DNA of 64,000 nt from Sulfurospirillum_A sp029027265 (GTDB lineage Bacteria; Campylobacterota; Campylobacteria; Campylobacterales; Sulfurospirillaceae), in contig CP093061.1 in NCBI GenBank assembly GCA_029027265.1, forward strand, positions 2,170,001 to 2,234,000. The letters run 5' to 3'. Made by a program: the position numbers and the translations under genes. Below the pieces are notes generated by a model. The model was not told the DNA's origin. It ran no database searches and saw only the letters and a program-made list of their open reading frames with translations. Shown piece by piece: positions 1-9,201 of the stretch (within the stretch, counting starts at the first letter, position 1; every line of letters starts with the position of its first letter).

Positions 1-131
1 TTCCAGCTCGTCGTGCTCTTTAAGAGTCTTGCTTGAAACTTGGAAAAACTCCTACACAAATTATGAAAAAAGCTGATATGTCTTTATGTAAAGCTAAGGA
101 AAGTGGACGAAATTGTATAATTACTTCTTAA
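1..131 (+). pseudogene. C-terminal remnant of a GGDEF (diguanylate cyclase) domain
   Basis: The last 35 codons before the TAA at 129-131 end in ADMSLCKAKESGRN, which is the conserved C-terminal helix of GGDEF domains (usual form ADxALYxAKxxGRN). Reading this frame upstream hits a TAA at 21-23, so the frame is not open to the window edge; the other two frames do not restore a convincing GGDEF core either. The gene therefore looks frameshifted or degenerate, but only its last bases are visible, so a sequence error cannot be excluded. Confidence 0.45.
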
Positions 132-189
132 CTCTTATTTAAGGGGATACTGTTATAATTGTCACAAGTGGATATAAGGAATTATAATA

Positions 190-399
190 ATGAAAACATT
201 AAAATGCACGGATTCTGAGTGCAAAGAAAGACTAGCAAAAGTAAAAACCATGAGCTTTAGTGAGCTTGAAAAACAAAATTCACAATGTGCTAGTTGTGGT
301 GACTGGATATTTAAAAAACAAGATGTGGCAAATAAGACTTACAATGCAATTTCAGTTAAATGGGCTGAAGAGTTTATGAATCAACAACTCAAAAAGTAG
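190..399 (+). CDS. small cysteine-rich protein, zinc-ribbon-like
   Basis: A 69-residue soluble protein preceded by an AAGGA ribosome-binding site about 8 bases before the ATG. It has two cysteine pairs, CTDSEC near residue 6 and CASC near residue 33, spaced as in small zinc ribbons, and is otherwise lysine-rich with no signal peptide or membrane segment. Function unknown; nucleic-acid or protein binding is possible but not shown. It is a single-gene unit that converges on dapD across a shared hairpin terminator. Confidence 0.6.
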   Translation: MKTLKCTDSECKERLAKVKTMSFSELEKQNSQCASCGDWIFKKQDVANKTYNAISVKWAEEFMNQQLKK

Positions 400-419
400 A
401 GGGACAAAAGCCCCTCTAC
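396..419. terminator. bidirectional hairpin between the zinc-ribbon gene and dapD
   Basis: Perfect 8-bp stem GTAGAGGG / CCCTCTAC with an 8-base loop, followed by CTTTT on the plus strand and preceded by A-rich sequence (a T-rich tail when read on the minus strand). It overlaps the end of one gene and sits 4 bases from the end of the other, as expected for a shared terminator of convergent genes. Confidence 0.7.
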
Positions 420-422
420 CTT

Positions 423-1628
423 TTAGTGTAAATCGCTATTTAAAACAACTTCTCTTTGACTTCTCAAAGCTATAATCATTCCATTAGTACTATTTTGTCT
501 AAAATGTATTCCATTTAGATTTGAAAAATCCAATCCTTTTAGGAATTGAACTTCATTACTATCTTTACATGTAAAGCTTGGATTAACGTCTTTGATCTTA
601 ATTACTTGCGATGGGCTTACGCCTATCTTAGTGCCTTCTAATATAGCAATGCCTGCATCAACAATGCAACCATCACCTAAAGGTATACCTGTAACAGAGT
701 TCGCACCTAAAAGAGTGTTTTCTCCAATTGTTATTGGATTTCCATCAGTTCCACTAAGAACTCCTAGTATGCTAGCTCCTCCACCAACGTCACTACCTTT
801 GCCAACTATAGCAGATGAACTTATACGTCCTTCAACCATAACTGCACCAGTAGTTCCAGCATTAAAGTTAATGTAACTTGCTCCTGGCATAACTGTAGTT
901 CCTGCACTCAATTGTGCTCCCATACGAACCTTACTAGCATCCAAAATACGAGTATTGTCTTGTGGAATAACATGAGATAAGAAACGTGGAAATTTATCCA
1001 CTGATTCTATAATAGGAAAGGTACCTTGAAGTTTCATCTCTATCTCATTTGCTCTTAACCAATCAAGCTCAATTGGAATACCCATAGACCACGCTACGTT
1101 TTCAAGTACTCCAAATGCACCGTTTAGATTTAGACTTCTTAGTGCTGCTTTCCCTGTTGAGAGAGCGTAAAGTTTTAGATAAGCTGCTTCAACACTCTTT
1201 AAAGCATCGTCATCAAAAATGAAAACCAATCTATAATCATCTCTAAGTTCATCTGATTTTCTTATCCAATTTAGCATACTGATAACTTGAACATTTTTAT
1301 GAGCATCACCATAAGCTTCGTTTATATATGGTGCAAATGCTTTATATGCATTTTTAACAAACTTTTTCTTCACATCACAGACAAACTCACTGCCACTAAA
1401 ATCTACTTTTATACCACTCTCATTCAAAACTGCTACAAAAACCGCAGCACTTCCAAAATTCTCTCCCCAGTTTATAACTGGGAAGTTAGCTTGTAGTATT
1501 TTATCGCTATTTAACTGACCACGGTCAACTCTTGCAATTCCAAAACCTATTGGTTTTCTGTAACCTTCTATGGCTTCCGTACTTTTAATAAGAGCTTTAA
1601 ACTCTTCCGTATTTTTTATATTTTTCAT
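423..1628 (-). CDS. dapD: 2,3,4,5-tetrahydropyridine-2,6-dicarboxylate N-succinyltransferase
   Basis: Catalyses succinylation of tetrahydrodipicolinate in the lysine/meso-diaminopimelate pathway that feeds peptidoglycan. At 401 residues it is the long epsilonproteobacterial DapD type, with an N-terminal extension (NWGENFGSAAVF) and a C-terminal left-handed beta-helix rich in hexapeptide-like Gly/Ile/Val repeats from about residue 235 (VRMGAQLSAGTTVMPGASYI). The recognisable GTTGAVMVEGRISSSAIVG stretch is the DapD core. In Campylobacter dapD is next to mrp, as here, 74 bases downstream of mrp on the same strand. Confidence 0.92.
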   Translation of the reverse strand: MKNIKNTEEFKALIKSTEAIEGYRKPIGFGIARVDRGQLNSDKILQANFPVINWGENFGSAAVFVAVLNESGIKVDFSGSEFVCDVKKKFVKNAYKAFAPYINEAYGDAHKNVQVISMLNWIRKSDELRDDYRLVFIFDDDALKSVEAAYLKLYALSTGKAALRSLNLNGAFGVLENVAWSMGIPIELDWLRANEIEMKLQGTFPIIESVDKFPRFLSHVIPQDNTRILDASKVRMGAQLSAGTTVMPGASYINFNAGTTGAVMVEGRISSSAIVGKGSDVGGGASILGVLSGTDGNPITIGENTLLGANSVTGIPLGDGCIVDAGIAILEGTKIGVSPSQVIKIKDVNPSFTCKDSNEVQFLKGLDFSNLNGIHFRQNSTNGMIIALRSQREVVLNSDLH

Positions 1629-1702
1629 GTTACCTTCTATTTATAAATAAAATTCAACCATTAATTTTTTGTATCTCTAAAACTTAGAGCTAATTAACAG
1701 CC

Positions 1703-2857
1703 TCATCCTCCACTTTTAGGTGGTTGAGAACTTGCAGTAGCACCAGTAGAACACGCACTTACACCCTCAGGAGTAGTAGGTTGGATTGCTTCATTATTTG
1801 CTCCACCCTCTTCGTTAACTTTTTCTATCGCTTCCCAAAGCTTACTTGCTGCTTCTTGATATCTTTTTGCAGTTTCGCTCTGCGGTTTAAAAAGAACTAC
1901 TGGTTTTCCAGTATCTCCACCTTCTCTAATAGCAGGCTCAATTGGAATTTCTCCAATAACTTGTGTATCAAATTTCTTAGCTAACGGTGCGGTTGTACCT
2001 TTACCAAATATATCATACTCTTTCCCAGTATCTGGGCAAATAAATCCGCTCATATTTTCCATAATTCCTGCAATTGGAATATGAAGTTTTTTGAACATAT
2101 CTAAACTTCTCTCAGTATCATCAAGTGCAACTTGTTGAGGAGTTGTAACACAAATTCCAGTCGTTACTGGAACACTTTGAGCTAAAGTAAGCTGAGCATC
2201 ACCAGTTCCAGGAGGCATATCAATAAACAATACATCCAGCTCACTCCAAAGAATATCCCGAAGTAGTTGCTCGATTGCTTTCATAATCATAGCCCCTCTC
2301 CAAATTAGAGATTGTCCCTCTTCCATAAGACTTCCCATACTCATCATCTCAATACCATGAACTAAAATTGGCTTGACTTTTTGTCCAACTATCTCAGGAC
2401 TTTTTCCAACAACACCCAACATACGAGGTACATTTGGACCATAAATATCAGCATCAAGTAGACCTACTTTTTTGCCTTGGCTTGCTAGTGCAATTGCTAA
2501 GTTTACAGTTGTAGTTGTTTTTCCAACTCCACCTTTACCTGAACTTACCATTACAAAGTTTTTAACATGAGGAGTCATATTTTTTCCACTTTGTGAGTTA
2601 CTCTTTTGAGATGGCTCTTTTGGTTGCTTGATTACAATTTCTACTCTAGAAGCTCCTGCTTTAAGTAAAACACCCTCTACATTTGCTTTTAATTCACTTG
2701 CTATCTCTTCGCTTGCTGAAAGTATTTCTACTTCTACAAAAATATTTCCATCATTTACTTCTACATTTTTTACAAAACCAAAAGTAACAATATCTTTTTC
2801 AAAACCTGGATATTTTACACCCTTTAGTGCTTCAAGAACACTATTCTTATCTAACAT
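1703..2857 (-). CDS. mrp: Mrp/ApbC-type P-loop ATPase, iron-sulfur cluster carrier
   Basis: 384 residues. N-terminal MIP18/DUF59 domain (about 1-85), then a deviant Walker A SSGKGGVGKTTTTVNLA near residue 107, DADIYGPNVPRMLG, and a Walker B-like DVLFIDMPPGTGDAQLT. Family members bind and transfer Fe-S clusters in the cytoplasm. The usual central CxxC appears as a single Cys (GFICPDTG), and the C-terminal tail (ACSTGATASSQPPKSGG) is low complexity. Ribosome-binding site AAAGGATAAAG precedes the ATG. The 174-base gap upstream holds its probable promoter. Confidence 0.9.
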   Translation of the reverse strand: MLDKNSVLEALKGVKYPGFEKDIVTFGFVKNVEVNDGNIFVEVEILSASEEIASELKANVEGVLLKAGASRVEIVIKQPKEPSQKSNSQSGKNMTPHVKNFVMVSSGKGGVGKTTTTVNLAIALASQGKKVGLLDADIYGPNVPRMLGVVGKSPEIVGQKVKPILVHGIEMMSMGSLMEEGQSLIWRGAMIMKAIEQLLRDILWSELDVLFIDMPPGTGDAQLTLAQSVPVTTGICVTTPQQVALDDTERSLDMFKKLHIPIAGIMENMSGFICPDTGKEYDIFGKGTTAPLAKKFDTQVIGEIPIEPAIREGGDTGKPVVLFKPQSETAKRYQEAASKLWEAIEKVNEEGGANNEAIQPTTPEGVSACSTGATASSQPPKSGG

Positions 2858-2980
2858 CTTTATCCTTTACTTTTATTTTACTTTACTTTCTTCTTGAGCT
2901 TGAACAAGTCCAAACTCAATTCATCTCACTGAAGCACAACCTTACGGTCGTAGACTTCTTCTTTATCTATTGCTTTATCA

Positions 2981-3021
2981 ATTAATTTAATTAGGAGTGA
3001 TTATATCCGAATTAAATTAAT
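2981..3021 (-). promoter_or_regulatory. promoter with flanking inverted repeat upstream of mrp
   Basis: On the minus strand a perfect TATAAT (3005-3000) lies between the arms of a perfect 12-bp AT-only inverted repeat, ATTAATTTAATT (2981-2992) and AATTAAATTAAT (3010-3021). The arrangement fits a promoter with an operator or an AT-rich cruciform; it leads into the mrp-dapD genes after about 140 bases of leader. There is no T-run, so I do not call it a thiC terminator. The rest of 2858-3031 shows no gene. Confidence 0.4.
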
Positions 3022-3031
3022 ATTTTCTTTA

Positions 3032-4375
3032 CTAATCTAATAACTCAGGATTGTTTTTAACAATCTCTTGTGAAATTTTATATGAACAAAATTTTGGTCC
3101 GCACATTGAACAAAATTCTGCATCTTTAAATACATCTTGTGGTAGAGTCTCATCATGATACTCACGTGCACGCTCTGGATCAAAACATAATTCAAATTGT
3201 TTATTCCAATCAAAACCATATCTTGCATCACTCATTTCATTATCTATATCCATGGTATTTTTTCTACCACGAGCAATATCAGCAGCATGTGCTGCAATCT
3301 TATAAGCTATAATACCTTCTCTTACATCTTCAGCATTTGGTAGCCCAAGATGCTCTTTTTTTGTTACATAACAGAGCATACTAGCACCATGCCATCCACC
3401 AATCGCTGCTCCAATAGCACTACTAATATGATCATAACCAGCAGCAATGTCCGTCACAAGTGGCCCAAGTATATAAAAAGGGGCTTCATGACAATACTCA
3501 CGCTCTAACTTCATATTACGCTCTATTTGATTAAGAGGAACATGACCTGGACCTTCTATCATAACTTGAACATCTTTTTCCCATGCTCTTAGAGTCAGTT
3601 CGCCTAAAACTTTCAGCTCACCAAGTTGCGCTTCGTCACTTGCATCATACAGACAACCAGGACGAAGAGAGTCACCCAAAGAGAGAGCTACATCATACTT
3701 ACGACAAATTTCTAAAATATCATCAAATGCCGTATAAAAAGGGTTTTCTTTATGGTAGTGCATCATCCACGCTGCCATAAGTGAGCCACCACGACTTACA
3801 ATTCCCATCTTTCTTTTTGCTATCAAAGGCATAGTACGAAGCAAAAATCCAGCGTGAATAGTAAAGTAACTAACACCTTGTTTTGCTTGACGCTCAATGA
3901 CTTCAAGCATTTTTTCTATAGTTAAATCTTCTATTTTATTATTAATATCATGTAAAATCTGATACATAGGCACAGTTCCAACTGGTATGTTAGAATTAGC
4001 TATAACTTCTTTTCTAATAGCATCTAAATCTCCACCTGTAGAGAGATCCATAACAGTATCTGCTCCATATTTTTCAGAAACTTTTACCTTTTCAACTTCT
4101 AAAGAAGGGTCACTGGCTAATGCAGATGAACCTATATTAGAGTTTACCTTACAAGTTGCGGCAATACCAATTGCCATTGGTTTTAGTGAAGTATGCATTA
4201 CATTAGCTGGAATTATCATCCTGCCACGTGCAATCTCTTTTCTCACTAACTCTTCAGCCAAATTTTCGACTTTGGCAACATATTTCATCTCTTCAGTTAT
4301 AATACCCTGACGAGCATAATGCATCTGAGTTCTGACTTTGTCATTTATTCGTTTCTCAACCCACTGTTTTCGCAT
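3032..4375 (-). CDS. thiC: phosphomethylpyrimidine synthase (HMP-P synthase)
   Basis: Radical-SAM enzyme converting aminoimidazole ribotide to HMP phosphate for thiamine synthesis. 447 residues, the shorter ThiC form. Seen: the start MRKQWVEKR, the ARGRMIIPAN segment, TVMDLSTGGDLD, GPGHVPLNQIERN, and the C-terminal CSMCGPKFCSYKI cluster (CxxCxxxxC) that ligates the 4Fe-4S cluster. Only 99 bases separate its start from the divergent ispDF start, and I see no TPP riboswitch there. Confidence 0.95.
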   Translation of the reverse strand: MRKQWVEKRINDKVRTQMHYARQGIITEEMKYVAKVENLAEELVRKEIARGRMIIPANVMHTSLKPMAIGIAATCKVNSNIGSSALASDPSLEVEKVKVSEKYGADTVMDLSTGGDLDAIRKEVIANSNIPVGTVPMYQILHDINNKIEDLTIEKMLEVIERQAKQGVSYFTIHAGFLLRTMPLIAKRKMGIVSRGGSLMAAWMMHYHKENPFYTAFDDILEICRKYDVALSLGDSLRPGCLYDASDEAQLGELKVLGELTLRAWEKDVQVMIEGPGHVPLNQIERNMKLEREYCHEAPFYILGPLVTDIAAGYDHISSAIGAAIGGWHGASMLCYVTKKEHLGLPNAEDVREGIIAYKIAAHAADIARGRKNTMDIDNEMSDARYGFDWNKQFELCFDPERAREYHDETLPQDVFKDAEFCSMCGPKFCSYKISQEIVKNNPELLD

Positions 4376-4474
4376 AACGCTTCCTTTATTAAAATATAGA
4401 ACTTAACACAAAAAAGATAAAAAAAAGCTTTCATAGTGTATAATATTGTAACACTTAAGGAAAAAGGACTAAAT

Positions 4475-5602
4475 TTGCCCGATTTATCTCTAGTTATGTT
4501 GGGAGCTGGTACATCTTCACGGTTTAAGATGTCTGCTAAAAAACAGTGGCTAAGAACTGGGCACACTCCATTGTGGCTTTACGCTACTCAAAATATTATT
4601 AAAAACTCTGATTTTAACAAAGTTATTATTGTCTGCTGCGAAGATGAAATAGAGTATATGAAACTTTTTAATAAAAAGTTTACTTACGTAATTGGAGGAA
4701 ATACTAGACAAGAATCCCTTAAAAATGCTCTTTTACATGTAGAGACTTCAAATGTTCTTGTAAGTGATGTAGCAAGAGTTTGCATTCCTAAAAATATGCT
4801 TCAACGCATAATTAACAAATCAAATGTTGCTGATATTGTAATTCCTTATCTACGTGTTCATGATACAGTAGTATATGAAAACAATACTATAAACAGAGAT
4901 GAAATAAAACTAATCCAGACCCCTCAACTCTCAATTACAAATTCTCTTAAAAATGCTCTCTTACATGTAGAAGATTTTACAGATGATAGCAGTGCCATAA
5001 AAGCAAATGGTGGAAAAGTTGAATATGTACTTGGTGACAAAAAAGCAAACAAAGTGACTTCACTTGAAGATATAGATATAATCTCAGGATTACAAAAACC
5101 CTCAGCAGATATGTTTGTGGGCAATGGTTATGATGTTCATCAATTTGAAATTGGCAAAAAAATGGTTTTGGGTGGAGTAAGTATTGAAGATAAGAGAGGT
5201 TTTAAAGCACACTCTGATGGAGATGTTGCCCTTCATGCTCTTATAGATGCTCTTTTAGGTGCTAGTGGAGCTGGAGATATAGGTGAACTTTTTCCAGATA
5301 CTGATGCCGTTCATAAAGGTGCTGATTCAAAAGAGTTACTTAAAAAAGTTGTATTGTTTTTATATAACGTTGGATTTGAAATAGTAAATTGTGATTTAAC
5401 CATTATGGCTGAATCTCCAAAGCTTTTCTCATACAAAAAACTCATGAGAGAAACAATAGCAGATATACTACATGTAGAACCTATACATGTAAATATCAAA
5501 GCGACTACAACAGAAAAACTTGGCTTTGTGGGAAGAGAAGAAGGCATTGCCGTGAGTGCGACAGCTTCATTAAAATACTTTAATTGGAAAATTGATGAAT
5601 AA
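4475..5602 (+). CDS. ispDF: bifunctional IspD/IspF enzyme of the MEP isoprenoid pathway
   Basis: N-terminal half is 2-C-methyl-D-erythritol 4-phosphate cytidylyltransferase (LVMLGAGTSSRFKMSAKKQW nucleotide-binding loop), C-terminal half is MEcPP synthase (GNGYDVHQFEIG, HSDGDVALHALIDALLGA, and IKATTTEKLGFVGREEGIA). Fusion of the two enzymes is characteristic of Campylobacterota and alphaproteobacteria. I choose the TTG at 4475 because AAGGAAAAAGGA lies directly upstream; an ATG at 4436 would give a poor 13-residue extension. It is followed by the HP1021-like regulator as in Helicobacter and Campylobacter. Confidence 0.9.
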   Translation: MPDLSLVMLGAGTSSRFKMSAKKQWLRTGHTPLWLYATQNIIKNSDFNKVIIVCCEDEIEYMKLFNKKFTYVIGGNTRQESLKNALLHVETSNVLVSDVARVCIPKNMLQRIINKSNVADIVIPYLRVHDTVVYENNTINRDEIKLIQTPQLSITNSLKNALLHVEDFTDDSSAIKANGGKVEYVLGDKKANKVTSLEDIDIISGLQKPSADMFVGNGYDVHQFEIGKKMVLGGVSIEDKRGFKAHSDGDVALHALIDALLGASGAGDIGELFPDTDAVHKGADSKELLKKVVLFLYNVGFEIVNCDLTIMAESPKLFSYKKLMRETIADILHVEPIHVNIKATTTEKLGFVGREEGIAVSATASLKYFNWKIDE

Positions 5603-5647
5603 TAAAAATTTAACATGGGCTTTAGTGAAGTCGAAAGAGACTCAAAA

Positions 5648-6541
5648 ATGAAAATTTTAATTGTAGAAAATGAAATATACCTAGCACAGAGTATTGCATC
5701 AAAACTAACAGAGATAGGCTATCACTGTGACATGGCAGCTTCAATCAAAGATGCTGTAAAAGATGATAGATATGATGCAATTTTACTATCAACTAACATT
5801 TCAGGACAAAATTTTTACCCTGTTATTGAGAAGCATAAATCTTCTATTATTATTCTAATGATATCTTATATTAGCAACGATACGGTTTCAAATCCTATCA
5901 AAGCGGGAGCAAATGATTACATTCAAAAACCTTTTATGATAGAGGAGCTTATAAGAAAGCTTCAACACTTAAAAGATTTCAAGGCTCTTAAAAAAGAAAA
6001 TATTACATATAAAGAGTATGTAAATAATCTTTTTGAAAGTTCTGAACTTAAACCAATAAATACAAAAACTAAACTTCCTGTACTTTTAAAAACAAACTTT
6101 CAAAAGCATGCTGATGCAGTTGTTTTTCACTATAGTGTAGAAAAAAATGAACCTTTTACATTTATTTCTCTTACATGTGACAATGCTATTGAAAAAATAG
6201 TTAAAAGCCCTTATAATGAACTTATATATCTTGTAGATTTACAAAATATAAAAAAAAGTGAAAAAACAAAAGTACTAAATCTCATAGAAAATAGACGTGC
6301 AATCATATCAACAACAGACATAAACGAGACCCAAGAACTAATAACTGAAATAGAATTAGCAACTGAGAATAAAGTGTTTGATAGAGGTGACATACTTAGC
6401 ATTGATGATTATGTCAAATATATAATACTGAATTTTCAAAGTAAGTTTCCGGATACTGAATTATCAAAAAAACTAGGAATTTCAAGAAAAAGCCTTTGGG
6501 AGAAAAGAAAAAAATATGGAATTAAAAAGAAAAAGAAGTAA
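5648..6541 (+). CDS. HP1021/CemR-type atypical orphan response regulator
   Basis: About 297 residues. N-terminal receiver fold (MKILIVENEIYLAQSIASKL; KPF near residue 94) in which the phosphoacceptor Asp is absent: the site reads AILLSTNISG, with Ser where Asp is expected. C-terminal Fis-like helix-turn-helix LSKKLGISRKSLWEKRKKYG. The position directly after ispDF and before the ATP-sulfurylase-like gene and pgpA matches H. pylori HP1021 and C. jejuni Cj1608 (CemR), regulators reported to act without phosphorylation on redox, metabolism and replication genes. I prefer the ATG at 5648 over the one at 5615. Overlaps the next gene by 26 bases. Confidence 0.8.
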   Translation: MKILIVENEIYLAQSIASKLTEIGYHCDMAASIKDAVKDDRYDAILLSTNISGQNFYPVIEKHKSSIIILMISYISNDTVSNPIKAGANDYIQKPFMIEELIRKLQHLKDFKALKKENITYKEYVNNLFESSELKPINTKTKLPVLLKTNFQKHADAVVFHYSVEKNEPFTFISLTCDNAIEKIVKSPYNELIYLVDLQNIKKSEKTKVLNLIENRRAIISTTDINETQELITEIELATENKVFDRGDILSIDDYVKYIILNFQSKFPDTELSKKLGISRKSLWEKRKKYGIKKKKK

Positions 6542-7715
6542 AAACAGACAACTATTTATAGATAAACAGGCTTTAGCTACACTATCTTTTGCAAAAGAGG
6601 GAATATTAAAGCCTGTAGATAAATTGATGAACAAAAAAGAGGCTGAAGAAGTAGATAAAACTGGATTGTATAAAGGAATTCCTTTTCCTTTTCCTTTTAT
6701 TATAGCTCCTTTTGGCACAAAAAATGTAAATATTCTAACAAGTGCAATTCAAGGTGAAGAACTTGATTTTGTAGTTGATGGTAAAATTAGAGGTTCAATC
6801 GTAGTTGATGAAGTCTTTGAAATAAACAAAAAAAGAAGAATTGAACAGATTTTTGGCACCTATGATACATCTGCTCCAGAAACTGTGCTATTTTTAAAAC
6901 GCCTTGGTGATTACGCTGTCAGTGGCAAATATGAACTTGATTTTGATGATATAAAAGATATCAAAAACACTATTTCACAAGCTAAAGAGAGAATACAACC
7001 TAAAAATGTAGCTTCTGTCATAATGAGTGCAAGACCTTTTCATAGAGCACATGAACGACTCATAAGAATAACGCTAGAAAAAACAGATATGTTAGTTATT
7101 TTTTTACTGAAACCTTATACAGAAGATTTAATATCATATAAACTTAGACTAAAAACTTTACAATATTTTGTAGATAACTACCTTCCAAGAAGTAAAGTTA
7201 TTATTGTTCCTTTTGAAAACACATATATATTTGCAGGCTACAACAATGCTATTTTGGATAGCATCTGTGCTCGTAACTTTGGATGTGACAAACTAGTTCT
7301 TGGGCAGAGCCATAGTGGTATTGGGATGTACTATGATAAAAATGAAATGAAATCTATACTTAATAAATATGAATCATTAGGTATTGATGTAGACATTATT
7401 ACTGAATTTGTATACTGCAACGAATGTAAAACGTTGGTAAGTACAAACACTTGTCCTCATGGACAACATCACCATATAAAATATGACTCAGAAACTCTCA
7501 TGGAACTTCTTAAAGTTGGCATTTTACCACCAGCAGTTTTAATGAGAAAAGATATATCAGCAATACTTCTTAGTGAAATGTTTCCTAATAGATTTGAAAA
7601 TATACAAAAATTATATGATAATATTTTCCCTACTTCTGGACTTTTAGAATCTCATAATGAAAAAGATTTTTATCTTGAATTGATGAATCTTCATCAAACA
7701 ACGTCATTGACTTAG
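6516..7715 (+). CDS. ATP-sulfurylase (sulfate adenylyltransferase)-like protein
   Basis: 399 residues with the N-terminal PUA-like region (LFIDKQALATLSFAKEGILK, PVDKLMNKKEAEEVD) and a nucleotidylyltransferase domain containing ARPFHRAHERL, the counterpart of the (Q)TRNPPHRGHE loop, near residue 171. A CNEC...CPHGQHHH cysteine/histidine cluster near residues 305-322 fits the family zinc site. The usual SGTxVR motif after that cluster is replaced by KYDSETLMELL, so true sulfate activation is uncertain. C. jejuni has an equivalent gene (Cj1609) in the same place. Overlaps the regulator gene, so probably co-transcribed. Confidence 0.75.
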   Translation: MELKRKRSKNRQLFIDKQALATLSFAKEGILKPVDKLMNKKEAEEVDKTGLYKGIPFPFPFIIAPFGTKNVNILTSAIQGEELDFVVDGKIRGSIVVDEVFEINKKRRIEQIFGTYDTSAPETVLFLKRLGDYAVSGKYELDFDDIKDIKNTISQAKERIQPKNVASVIMSARPFHRAHERLIRITLEKTDMLVIFLLKPYTEDLISYKLRLKTLQYFVDNYLPRSKVIIVPFENTYIFAGYNNAILDSICARNFGCDKLVLGQSHSGIGMYYDKNEMKSILNKYESLGIDVDIITEFVYCNECKTLVSTNTCPHGQHHHIKYDSETLMELLKVGILPPAVLMRKDISAILLSEMFPNRFENIQKLYDNIFPTSGLLESHNEKDFYLELMNLHQTTSLT

Positions 7716-7722
7716 GATTTAT

Positions 7723-8181
7723 ATGAGAAAATTATTTTTAACATTTTTTTACAGTGGATTATTTCCTTGGGCTCCTGGAACTGCTGGAAGTATAGCTGCC
7801 GCTCTTGTAGGTGTACTGATTCTTCAATACGTTCAAGTAGATACCCTTCTTTTATTAACGATTCTTATTACTATCATAGGTATAAAACAGATAAATATCT
7901 ATGAAAAAGAGACTGGAACTCACGATGACAAGAGTATTGTCATAGATGAAGTAGTTGGTCTTTGGTTAGCTTTTAGTTTTGTAGATACATCAAATTATTT
8001 TCAATTAGCTCTTTGTTTTGTCTTTTTTAGAATCTTCGACATTTGGAAGCCTTCATTCATTGGTCGAATTGACAGAGACGTCAAAGGTGGTTTAGGTGTC
8101 ATGGGAGATGACTTACTTGCTGGATTACTTGCTGGAATTTGTAGTTCTGCAACTTGGCAAGTCATAGAGATATACTTTTAA
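7723..8181 (+). CDS. pgpA: phosphatidylglycerophosphatase A
   Basis: 152-residue integral membrane enzyme that dephosphorylates PGP to phosphatidylglycerol. Seen: the N-terminal FYSGLFPWAPGTAGSIAA motif, IVIDEVVGLWLAF, RIFDIWKPSFIGRIDRD and GGLGVMGDDLLAGLLAG, all hallmarks of PgpA. It follows the ATP-sulfurylase-like gene after 7 bases, completing the conserved ispDF-HP1021-sat-pgpA block. Confidence 0.93.
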   Translation: MRKLFLTFFYSGLFPWAPGTAGSIAAALVGVLILQYVQVDTLLLLTILITIIGIKQINIYEKETGTHDDKSIVIDEVVGLWLAFSFVDTSNYFQLALCFVFFRIFDIWKPSFIGRIDRDVKGGLGVMGDDLLAGLLAGICSSATWQVIEIYF

Positions 8182-8207
8182 TTAAAAAATAACGATAGAT
8201 ATAGAGG

Positions 8208-8795
8208 CTATAGAACTTTAAAACCATCTCTCTCAAAGGCAGTTGCAAACTCTAAAAATAGATTTTGTTCCTGCTCACTTAGATTCATATCCCAGACTAT
8301 GCAGTCTGATTCATAACTTCTGTTATCTACATGTAAACCTTTTTTATCTAAAAAATGCTCAAATCTTGGTACTAAAGAGTAGATAGTTGAACATTTAAAA
8401 GGCTCTTTTTTTATGTATTCTAAAAGAGTTGCATCTGTAATCACAGCTTTTGCTCCTCCTCCATAGGCTCTTACAAGTCCACCTGTACCAAGTTTTGTTC
8501 CACCAAAATAGCGCACTATTAAAATTCCACACTCTATAAGCTCATTACCACGCATAACATTAAGTACTGGTGGTCCTGAAGTTCCTTTTGGTTCGCCATT
8601 GTCACTACAGTTTTCTACTACTTGGTCATACTCGTTAAGGTATCGTTTTGCCCATACTATATGATTGGCTTTTGGGTGCTTTTTTTTTAGCTCTACATGT
8701 AAAGAATCAAATCTTTTAATTGGAACTAAAAATGAGATAAATGTTGATTTTTTTATCTCTAATTCACTACTAAATTCTTTTACTGTTGTTTTCAA
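8208..8795 (-). CDS. YigZ/IMPACT family protein
   Basis: 195 residues. Contains the IMPACT signature NGEPKGTSGPPVLNVM and VRYFGGTKLGTGGLVRAYG. Family members are linked to translation control or proline peptidase-related roles, but the bacterial function is unsettled. I place the start at the TTG at 8795 (protein begins with KTTVKEFSSELEIKKSTF after the initiator) because AGGGA lies 7 bases upstream and homologues start here; an upstream ATG at 8915 would add 40 atypical residues. Converges with pgpA across 26 bases. Confidence 0.85.
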   Translation of the reverse strand: MKTTVKEFSSELEIKKSTFISFLVPIKRFDSLHVELKKKHPKANHIVWAKRYLNEYDQVVENCSDNGEPKGTSGPPVLNVMRGNELIECGILIVRYFGGTKLGTGGLVRAYGGGAKAVITDATLLEYIKKEPFKCSTIYSLVPRFEHFLDKKGLHVDNRSYESDCIVWDMNLSEQEQNLFLEFATAFERDGFKVL

Positions 8796-8988
8796 TATTT
8801 TATCCCTATATTTAACCTTTTGGAGTATTCCTTGAAGATTTACAGTCTTAATATACTCTATTGTACTATTTTTTACTATAATACATATCAAGAAAATGCA
8901 ATGAATGTCAAGCAAAATCTACTGGATGTAATAGGAAAATTATAGAGATTTAATCTGTTTTTCGTTAATCTTTACAAAAAGGTTTAAA

Positions 8989-9201
8989 ATGGCAAAAAAT
9001 AACTCAACAAAAACCGTAGATACGATTATTGATTTTATGATAATCATTGGCGTTAGTTTAACTATCTTTTATGGTTCAGATTTATTGGGAGCTCCTACTT
9101 GGCTTCAACTTCTTTTAGTTGCCTTATGGGGTGGATTTACAGGATACAAACCAAAAATAGTAAGAATTCCTTTTAAATTTATGTATAAAGATGAAGAGTG
9201 A
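8989..9201 (+). CDS. small membrane protein in the mod operon
   Basis: 70 residues with two hydrophobic stretches (IIDFMIIIGVSLTIFYG and WLQLLLVALWGGFTG) and a basic C-terminal end. AAAAAGG precedes the ATG. The stop overlaps the GTG start of modE by 4 bases, so it is probably translationally coupled to modE. Function unknown; its place suggests a link with molybdate uptake but nothing in the sequence proves it. Confidence 0.6.
   Translation: MAKNNSTKTVDTIIDFMIIIGVSLTIFYGSDLLGAPTWLQLLLVALWGGFTGYKPKIVRIPFKFMYKDEE

Noticed and set aside
4376..4474. TPP riboswitch before thiC
   Set aside because: Only 99 bases lie between thiC and ispDF and I could not find the conserved THI-box core.
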